This document shows positions 42,843-49,446 of a stretch of 64,000 nt of DNA, piece after piece; the first letter of the stretch is position 1, and the number at the start of each line of letters is the position of its first letter. A program made the translations under genes and the position numbers. Below the pieces are notes generated by a model that saw nothing but the letters and a program-made list of their open reading frames with translations, ran no database searches and was not told the DNA's origin. Origin of the DNA: Lewinellaceae bacterium (lineage in GTDB: Bacteria; Bacteroidota; Bacteroidia; Chitinophagales; Saprospiraceae); assembly GCA_020636375.1 (NCBI GenBank), contig JACJXZ010000003.1, positions 124,001-188,000 on the forward strand, written 5' to 3'.

Positions 42843-43858
42843 CCGACGAACAGATACAGGATTTGATCCGGTTTTTTCCTTCCCGGGGCGAGGCCGACCT
42901 GCCCCAACTGGTAGAAACCCATATCTCCTGGGTTATCCTTACCGGGAAATGGGCGTTCAAGCTGAAGAAGCCGGTGAAGTTCGACTTCCTCGACTTCTCA
43001 ACCCTGGAAAAACGGCGCTACTACTGCCAGGAGGAGGTCCGGCTCAACAACCGCCTGACACAGGGTGTCTATCTGGGCGTCGTGCCGGTTGTGAAAACAA
43101 AAGAAGGGCTCAGATTGGAGCAGGAGGGCGAGGTAGTAGACTATGCCGTGAAAATGAACCGCCTTGACAACAGCCGGCAGATGAACAAACTGCTGGAAAA
43201 AGGCGAGGTACATCCCGCTCATATGGAAGCCCTGGCGGAACAACTGGCCGCCTTTCACCTCCGGGCTGATGTCGTCGAAAAGGAAACCGGGCCGGAAGCC
43301 ATGAAAGAGGACTTTGCCAACCTCGAAGCTGTAAAGCCTTGCATCGAAAAGAAATTGGGCAGCGAAGCCGGCCGGGAATTATCCGAATGCATTGCCTTTG
43401 CCGGTAATTTCCTGGATAAGCTCGCCCCCCGTATGGCAGAACGCGCCCGCCAGGGATGCATCGTCGACGGGCACGGCGACCTGCACTCCCGCAATATTTT
43501 CCTGCTGCCCGAACCCGTCATCTTCGACTGTATCGAGTTCAATCCCCACTTCCGCCAGGTCGACGTGCTGGACGAACTGGCCTTCCTGTGCATGGACCTG
43601 GATTTTCACGGCGCCCGCCACCTGGAAGAGCCGTTCCTGCAAACCTACCTCCGGGAAAACCCCCGTATTTCTGAAGATGCCGACTGGGCCATTTTCTCCT
43701 ATTACAAATGGTATCGCGCCAATGTACGGTTAAAAGTAAATGCCCTGAGAGCCATGGAAGAAGAAAACCCGGAAGCGGAAAGTGCCGTGGAGGAGTACTG
43801 GCAGTTGTTCACCACCTATTATCATTCGCTGATGGAGGAATGGGTGGGGCAGGTGTGA
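42839..43858 (+). CDS. APH-like small-molecule kinase
   Basis: 339 residues. The N-terminal lobe has HISWVILTGKWAFKLKKPVK, with the ATP-binding Lys. The catalytic loop is IVDGHGDLHSRNIFLL (HGDLH with Asp) and the metal-binding Asp is in PVIFDCIEFN. These are the aminoglycoside-phosphotransferase-family signatures. Homologues occur as the first half of APH-AAA bifunctional proteins. It is translationally coupled to the upstream P-loop kinase by an ATGA overlap, so the two products likely work as one enzyme complex. Antibiotic resistance is unlikely. Confidence 0.88.
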   Translation: MTDEQIQDLIRFFPSRGEADLPQLVETHISWVILTGKWAFKLKKPVKFDFLDFSTLEKRRYYCQEEVRLNNRLTQGVYLGVVPVVKTKEGLRLEQEGEVVDYAVKMNRLDNSRQMNKLLEKGEVHPAHMEALAEQLAAFHLRADVVEKETGPEAMKEDFANLEAVKPCIEKKLGSEAGRELSECIAFAGNFLDKLAPRMAERARQGCIVDGHGDLHSRNIFLLPEPVIFDCIEFNPHFRQVDVLDELAFLCMDLDFHGARHLEEPFLQTYLRENPRISEDADWAIFSYYKWYRANVRLKVNALRAMEEENPEAESAVEEYWQLFTTYYHSLMEEWVGQV

Positions 43859-43882
43859 ACGTGTAAAGGCGTGAACGTGTAT

Positions 43883-44158
43883 GCTCCTTTTCTTTTTGGC
43901 TAATGGCTACCTGCATGATGCCAAAAAGAAAAGGAGCACTCACAAAAGTGCTCCTGTATTCCCTAAAATCACCCAATTGAGCTCTTAGCCCCGAGTTAAT
44001 CGGGGGTTAAGCCTTGTTTGCCTTGTCAGTACTACAAAGAAAAGGTATTGAGAAGAGCCTGCCAGTGATTTTTGTCATGGCTTGTCCATGATTTTGATCA
44101 ACCCGCCCAAAGCCGTTGATAATGAGAAAAGTCAGAACCGATAATGACTTTTCTCATT
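43883..44158. other. Intergenic region with four hairpins
   Basis: The 431-bp gap 43859-44289 holds: hairpin A, GCTCCTTTTCTTTTTGGC (43883-43900) with 43920-43937; hairpin B, AGGAGCACT (43932-43940) with AGTGCTCCT (43947-43955), sharing bases with the right arm of A; hairpin C, CCCCGA (43989-43994) with TCGGGG (44000-44005), flanked by CTTA/TTAAG; and hairpin D, AATGAGAAAAGTCA (44121-44134) with 44145-44158. No open frame is convincing. A and B cannot form together. Confidence 0.7.
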
Positions 44159-44289
44159 CAGTATGCGGTCAAAAAATTGCTGTTTTGAAACAGGCAAAGC
44201 CAGTATCAGCGTGCTTTGATCCTAGTAGTGAGGCGGGGTTGATTTTGCCGCTGCAAAACCGAGCCGGGCCAGCGTAACAGACAAAAGCC

Positions 44290-45144
44290 ATGAGAATGAT
44301 CAGAAAAATCTTGTTCCCTACCGATTTTTCGGCGACTGCTCAGAATGCTTTTCGCCATTGCCTGCTCCTGGCCGACCAGTACGAAGCGGCTATCGAGGTT
44401 ATCCACGTGATCTTTCCGGAATACGAAGCGCTGGATTTGCCCGTGATGGCCGCTCAGGCCACCAAGGAGAAAGCGGAGACGGCCCGGGCCGTCATGAAAA
44501 CATTTGTGGAAACCACCCTGGCCCAGTTGCAGGCCGTCCATCAACTGGAACACATTCCCACGATTCAATCGGATATCGAGATCGGCACCCCGGGCAAGAT
44601 CATCTGCGAAAGGGCCCGCAGGAACACTGCCGACCTTATTGTCATGGGCACAAAAGGGGAGCACAACATCCTGGAACGCCTTTTCGGAAGCGTGGCAACG
44701 GCTGTGGTCGAACATGCCCCCTGCAACGTCTGGATCGTCCCGGAAGATGCGCTCTTCGAGCAGATAGATATCATCGCTTACGCCAGCGACCTCCGGGAAG
44801 CCGATCCCTACCACATCTGGGAAGTGGGCAAGATGCTCGAGCCCTTCAGCCCGATCATCCATTGCGTACACGTCAATGTAAACGGTTCGATGGAAGGGGC
44901 CATCGACTTTGCCAGCCTGGGCGCCTTTTTTGAACACCACGCCCCGTCCATCCAGATCAATTTCCATCCCCTCTCCGGAAAAGCGGTAAGCCAGGCCCTG
45001 GAAGAATTCATCGGAACCTACGACGTCGACCTACTGGTCATGTACAGCCCGCACCACAACTGGTTCGAACGCATCTTTCAGAAAAGCCACACCCGGCGCA
45101 TGGCCTTTGAAGCGCATGTGCCCTTGCTGATCATTAAAAAATGA
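44290..45144 (+). CDS. Double universal stress protein
   Basis: 284 residues made of two UspA domains. The first (residues 1-150) starts KILFPTDFSATAQNAFRHCL and has the ATP-binding motif GTKGEHNILERLFGS (G-2x-G-9x-GS). The second (~155-284) keeps the fold (IIAYASDLREADPYHIWEVG, VDLLVMYSPHHNWFERIFQK) but has lost the ATP-binding glycines. It binds ATP and acts in stress or dormancy responses by family knowledge. The next gene begins 21 bp downstream on the same strand. Confidence 0.92.
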   Translation: MRMIRKILFPTDFSATAQNAFRHCLLLADQYEAAIEVIHVIFPEYEALDLPVMAAQATKEKAETARAVMKTFVETTLAQLQAVHQLEHIPTIQSDIEIGTPGKIICERARRNTADLIVMGTKGEHNILERLFGSVATAVVEHAPCNVWIVPEDALFEQIDIIAYASDLREADPYHIWEVGKMLEPFSPIIHCVHVNVNGSMEGAIDFASLGAFFEHHAPSIQINFHPLSGKAVSQALEEFIGTYDVDLLVMYSPHHNWFERIFQKSHTRRMAFEAHVPLLIIKK

Positions 45145-45165
45145 CCTAACCAATCCAATCATATC

Positions 45166-47028
45166 ATGGGCGAATTAAGCGTAAAACCAGCGGCGGAATC
45201 CAGAAATAAATTTATTAAGTCCCTGCTCCGGGATATTCAGGCCTTGGACCTGATGCTCCGGGAGGGGCTTTTCGAAAAGGGGCGCCAGCGGATCGGCGCC
45301 GAGCAGGAGATTTTCCTGGTCAACAACCTCTGCCAGCCGGCCAGCAAAGGGCCGGAATTGCTGGAGGCGCTGCCCCCCGCTTTCACCACCGAGATCGGCC
45401 GGTACAACCTGGAGGTCAACCTCGACCCCTTTGATCTGGACGGGCAGGCCTTTCAAAAAACAGAAAGGCAGCTCCGGGATATGCTGGGCCACCTGGCAAG
45501 GGAAGCGCCAAAGCGCAATACCTTTCCCATGCTCACCGGCATTCTCCCCACTCTGCGCCACTGCCATCTGGACCTGCAGTATATGACTCCCGAAATCCGG
45601 TATTCCATTCTCAGCGAAGCCATGCGGCGGCGGCGGGGCAGCGATTTCGAAATCCACATCCAGGGCGCCGACGAATTGATCGCCCGGCTCGACACTGTAA
45701 TGTTCGAAGCCTGCAATACCAGCTGGCAGATGCACCTGCAAATCCCGCCCGAACTTTTCGCCGAACAATACAACTGGGCCCAGTGGATCGCCGGCCCGGT
45801 GCTGGCCGCCTGCGCCAATTCGCCCCTCCTCTTCGGCCGGGAATTGTGGCACGAGACGCGGATCGCGCTCTTCCAACAAAGTGTCGACACCCGCAGCTCC
45901 AACAACCACCTGCGCAACAAGCTGAGCCGGGTGGGCTACGGGCAGCAGTGGCTGACCGGCACCGCCGCCAACCTTTTCAAAGACAATATCAGCCGCTTCC
46001 CATTGCTGCTGACCGGCGATATTAAAGAGGATGCCCTCGAAGTGCTCGAAATGGGGCAGGTGCCTCAGCTCCGGGCCCTGCGCCTGCACAACGGGACGGT
46101 ATACAGCTGGAACCGCCCCTGCTATGGCATCAGCGACACGGGATACCCCCACCTGCGTATTGAGAACCGGTATGTCCCGGCAGGGCCGTCCATTCCGGAT
46201 GAGATCGCCAATTTCGCATTCTGGATCGGCCTGATGAAAGGGATGCCCGAGCAGTACGGCACCCTTTGCGATAAGGTCCCATTCCAGGTGGCCAAGGACA
46301 ATTTCTACCGGGCCGCCCGGTCCAGCCTCTGTTCCATTTTCACGTGGAACGGACAACAAATCCCGGCACCCGCCCTGATCCTGGAAAAACTGCTGCCCAT
46401 CGCTGAAGATGGCCTGGCAGAGGTTGGGGTGGACAAACGGGAGATCGACCACCACCTCGGCATCATCGAACGGCGCGCCCTCCTCCGCCAGAACGGCGCC
46501 CTTTGGATAACCCGCAATTTCCGGAAGCTGTCTGAACGCTGCGGCAAGGGTGCTGCCGTCCGGGAACTCACCGCCGCCATCCTGGAACGCCAACGCGAAG
46601 GGGCCCCCGTCCACGAATGGGAGGATGTGGACTGCAACCTCTGCTACGAAGTCGGCAGGGGCCGGGAAACCGTCGGCGGGGCTATGAAAACCGACCTGTT
46701 CACCATCTCGCAGGAAGAACCGCTGGAGCTGGTGGCTTCCATTATGCACTGGAAAAACATCCGCCACCTGCCGGTGGAAGACGAAGAGGGCAAGCTGGTG
46801 GGCCTGATCACCAGTACCAACCTCAAAGAAGCTGAAGACCCGGAAAACCACATTGCCGCCGACATCATGGTGCAGGATCTCATTACCGCAGATGAGGATA
46901 TGCCTCTGGGTGCAGGCGCTGAACTCATTAAGCGACACGGCATCGGCAGCCTGCTCGTCGTACGGGATGAACGGCTGGTGGGAATACTGACGGATACGGA
47001 TTTTCGGCGGTTGTATGGGGGGTATTGA
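45166..47028 (+). CDS. GCS2 (glutamate-cysteine ligase-like) fused to a CBS pair
   Basis: 620 residues. The first ~460 match the GCS2/YbdK-like carboxylate-amine ligase family: GAEQEIFLVNNLCQPAS carries the ATP/Mg-binding Glu pair, and RYNLEVNLDPFDLDGQAF, NTSWQMHLQIPPELFAEQYN and DTRSSNNHLRNK follow. The C-terminal ~130 residues are two CBS motifs (AMKTDLFTISQEEPLELVAS, DIMVQDLITADEDMPLGAGA, RLVGILTDTDFRRLYG), an adenosine-nucleotide sensor. The fusion suggests a ligase gated by cellular energy state. It lies 21 bp after the stress-protein gene, probably one operon. Confidence 0.9.
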   Translation: MGELSVKPAAESRNKFIKSLLRDIQALDLMLREGLFEKGRQRIGAEQEIFLVNNLCQPASKGPELLEALPPAFTTEIGRYNLEVNLDPFDLDGQAFQKTERQLRDMLGHLAREAPKRNTFPMLTGILPTLRHCHLDLQYMTPEIRYSILSEAMRRRRGSDFEIHIQGADELIARLDTVMFEACNTSWQMHLQIPPELFAEQYNWAQWIAGPVLAACANSPLLFGRELWHETRIALFQQSVDTRSSNNHLRNKLSRVGYGQQWLTGTAANLFKDNISRFPLLLTGDIKEDALEVLEMGQVPQLRALRLHNGTVYSWNRPCYGISDTGYPHLRIENRYVPAGPSIPDEIANFAFWIGLMKGMPEQYGTLCDKVPFQVAKDNFYRAARSSLCSIFTWNGQQIPAPALILEKLLPIAEDGLAEVGVDKREIDHHLGIIERRALLRQNGALWITRNFRKLSERCGKGAAVRELTAAILERQREGAPVHEWEDVDCNLCYEVGRGRETVGGAMKTDLFTISQEEPLELVASIMHWKNIRHLPVEDEEGKLVGLITSTNLKEAEDPENHIAADIMVQDLITADEDMPLGAGAELIKRHGIGSLLVVRDERLVGILTDTDFRRLYGGY

Positions 47029-47155
47029 GGTGTGGTTAAAACGATTGGAATTAATGGGATTCGGCTCTTTAATCTATCTGGCTCAGGAAAGAGGCCAGAA
47101 GGGAGATCAACGTCTTTTGGGCTTCAGAGCTGTTACTAAAATATCAATTTAACAA

Positions 47156-47460
47156 TCAATCTATATTCCAATAGGCATCAGGGCCTCCATCCAAGACATC
47201 GTTAATAAACTGATCGCTTAACTCTTCAACATCCTGTGCCCAGGTACCATTATATTGATCTTAGGTTTCACCACTCTCAGAGTAATAAGTTTTTTCCTCG
47301 TCACATTCATAATACTGTTCGCTCCTATAACTTGCATCAGAATCATAGTTTCTATGGCCCCTTTGTCGAAAAGAACTTCCGTTGTAATACAGCCTTTCGC
47401 TGAATTCCATTTGAAGTGGGTATTCTCTAAAAGAGGTGCCTTCCTCTGAGCTTTCAAATA
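47156..47460 (-). pseudogene. Degraded acidic-tail protein gene with in-frame stop
   Basis: In one minus-strand frame the codons read TSFREYPLQMEFSERLYYNG, later SEQYYECDEEKTYYSESGET, then a TAA (47261-47263), then DQYNGTWAQDVEELSDQFIN and DVLDGGPDAYWNID before TGA at 47156-47158. The WAQDVE...DPDAYWNID ending is one I associate with small Bacteroidota hypothetical proteins. Sequence after the TAA stays protein-like, so a single nonsense mutation appears to have broken the gene. Two further stops separate it from the ORF upstream. Confidence 0.5.
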
Positions 47461-47467
47461 TTTACGT

Positions 47468-47773
47468 TCATGTGCCATATTGCCGGACAAATAAATTTTC
47501 CAGGTTCCCGTCGAAAGGTTTGAAAAAACGAATTTCGATGTAATCAACATGTTCTGGGATTTCCAGAGTGAAGTCTCTTTGTTCATGGCGGCGGTCTTGG
47601 TCTGCCTCAAAATCTTTTAAAAACCTGGCAAACCTTTGTTGTTGGTAGGAATAGTCTTTTTCTTCCCGAGGCTCATCACTGTTGTTTTGCGGTCTCCTTA
47701 TGTAACTATAGCGGGCGTTAGTTAGAATTTCATTATTCAGATAGACATGGGGGTGTTCTCTTTGATTTGGCAT
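47468..47773 (-). CDS. Small hypothetical protein, possible truncated gene
   Basis: 101 residues (MPNQREHPHVYLNNEILTNA to FDGNLENLFVRQYGT). It has a -7 box 28 bp upstream, supporting the ATG at 47773. The charged stretch EEKDYSYQQQRFARFLKDFE and IPEHVDYIEIRFFKPFDGN vaguely recall the N-terminal region of some S8 peptidases, but no catalytic domain follows. It may be an intact small protein or the front of a decayed gene; the next frame downstream is a pseudogene. Confidence 0.45.
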   Translation of the reverse strand: MPNQREHPHVYLNNEILTNARYSYIRRPQNNSDEPREEKDYSYQQQRFARFLKDFEADQDRRHEQRDFTLEIPEHVDYIEIRFFKPFDGNLENLFVRQYGT

Positions 47774-47800
47774 AATAAAGCGTTTTGGAATTTTTTAAGT

Positions 47801-47808
47801 CAAAGTTA
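47801..47808 (-). promoter_or_regulatory. Candidate -7 box
   Basis: TAACTTTG on the minus strand fits TAnnTTTG and lies 27 bp before the ATG at 47773. No TTG is seen at the expected -33 position. Confidence 0.4.
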
Positions 47809-48017
47809 CTAATATTATCAATTATCACCATGACATACTCATTTTCGTCTGCTCCCTTGGAAGGCGGCGGCCGATTTGCAAAGCTATCCCTTTTCCCTTC
47901 TTTTGCCCAAAACATAGGCGGGTCTGTCTTGATGATACATAACAAGCACTACGTGAGCAATCTCACTTGATGAATCAGAAAGTTTCCCTACCTTGCCATG
48001 CGCAAAAAGGCATTCAC

Positions 48018-49034
48018 ATGGAAAACAAACCCTCTCTCCCCAACAATCAAAAACAGGAAGCTGCCGCCCGGAAAAAGATGGGCCTGATCTACAACCGGGT
48101 ATCCCTGGAACACGATACGGGCATGCACCCCGAAAGCAAAAAAAGGTTGTTCCCCTTCGACGACGTTCCGGACACAGAAGTGATCGATGGCTTGCCTTAC
48201 CTGGATCTGATCCACCCTCAGCCCTATATTGAAAAAGTAAAAAGAGTCTGCAGGCTCGGCGGGCACATGGACGGCGATACGGCCACCTCTCCGGGCAGCT
48301 TCGATGCGGCCAGGTATGCGGTGGGCGCCACCATAATGGCCGCCGACAGCGGAGGGTTCGCCCTGGTGCGCCCTCCGGGCCACCATGCCTATCCCGGCCG
48401 GGCCAGCGGATTTTGCCTATTTAACAATGTCGCCATCGCCACTCAGAAACTGGTGCAGGAGGGCAAGCGGGTGGCCATTGTCGACATCGACGGGCACCTG
48501 GGAGACGGCACCTCGGCCATCTTTTACGAGACCGACCAGGTGATGTACTGGTCGATGCACCAGTACCCGGCTTTTCCGGGGCATGGCTTTGTCGACGAGG
48601 TGGGGTCCGGAAAAGGCAAAGGGTTTACCGTCAACGTACCCCTGCCGCCGGGCAGCGCCGATGACGTCCACGACAGCGCACTGGAATACTTCCTCCCGGT
48701 TGTCGAGCAATTCCGGCCGGACGTGGTGGCTGTCTCGGCGGGTTTCGACTCCCACCAGTACGACCTGCTGCTGGACCTCAAAGCTTCGGCCAACTTTTTC
48801 TACAAGGCGGGAAAGGAACTCAGCGCCCGTTTCGACAATATTTTCGCCACCCTGGAAGGAGGATACAACGTCGATGAAATGCCCAAATGCCTGTATAACT
48901 TCATGGCGGGCGTTAACGGCGAGCCTATCCCTTATCCGGAGGAAACGACCAGTTCGGGGATGCGCGTGCTGGAAACTTATGAGATTTATGTGCACTCCAT
49001 CATCGCCAACTTGAAACCGTACTGGAAATTTTGA
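48018..49034 (+). CDS. Histone-deacetylase family (AcuC/HDAC-like) deacetylase
   Basis: The start is uncertain: ATGs at 47967, 47970, 48018 and 48078 are in frame, and 48018 (MENKPSLPNNQKQEAAARKK) is a compromise. About 338 residues. HDAC landmarks are FALVRPPGHHAYPGRASGFC, zinc ligands Asp and His in VDIDGHLGDGTSAIF, and the third ligand Asp in SAGFDSHQYD. The usual HHG after the zinc Asp is HLG here. Bacterial members remove acyl groups from lysines or polyamines. It lies upstream of an acyl-CoA synthetase-acetyltransferase gene, a plausible opposing partner. Confidence 0.88.
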   Translation: MENKPSLPNNQKQEAAARKKMGLIYNRVSLEHDTGMHPESKKRLFPFDDVPDTEVIDGLPYLDLIHPQPYIEKVKRVCRLGGHMDGDTATSPGSFDAARYAVGATIMAADSGGFALVRPPGHHAYPGRASGFCLFNNVAIATQKLVQEGKRVAIVDIDGHLGDGTSAIFYETDQVMYWSMHQYPAFPGHGFVDEVGSGKGKGFTVNVPLPPGSADDVHDSALEYFLPVVEQFRPDVVAVSAGFDSHQYDLLLDLKASANFFYKAGKELSARFDNIFATLEGGYNVDEMPKCLYNFMAGVNGEPIPYPEETTSSGMRVLETYEIYVHSIIANLKPYWKF

Positions 49035-49446
49035 CCGGGAACCTGCCCTGAAATGGAACCGCTCCTTAGCCGGCCTTGATATGTAGGCCCCGACTTCGGT
49101 GGACGGTAAACGGCCGACGGCAGTCCATGGCTGCTGTGCTATACTCCTCTCGGGCATGAGAGGTGAATTGTGGCCTGCAATGCGGTTAATTTTAGAAAGC
49201 AACAGAGCAGAATTAGCCTCCGGGACGGAAGTTGCCTGCCCGCCTCCATTCCCCCAGGTTATTTTTCCAAAAAGTTTCCATTTTTCAATATCATTTCTTC
49301 CCTTTGTGCTGTTATATTCCTGAAGGAACGAAGGAACCGGGTTGCCTAAAAGACAGATTGTTCAAAAAGAAAAATTACCAACCGGATTATTCCGGTATTA
49401 CCGACGAACAACCATTGATCACTGTTTTTTAAGTAAGCCTAGAAAC
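49035..49446. other. Intergenic region, no gene
   Basis: The 412-bp gap between the deacetylase and the acyl-CoA synthetase genes has no convincing frame. It contains TATGTAGGCCCCGACTT (49079-49097), similar to the inverted-repeat arm at 10276, and an AT-rich stretch at 49260-49340 that may hold the promoter of the synthetase gene. Confidence 0.5.

Noticed and set aside
42839..43858. Aminoglycoside resistance gene
   Set aside because: The APH fold is present, but the gene is coupled to a P-loop kinase and matches the housekeeping-type APH-AAA family rather than resistance enzymes.
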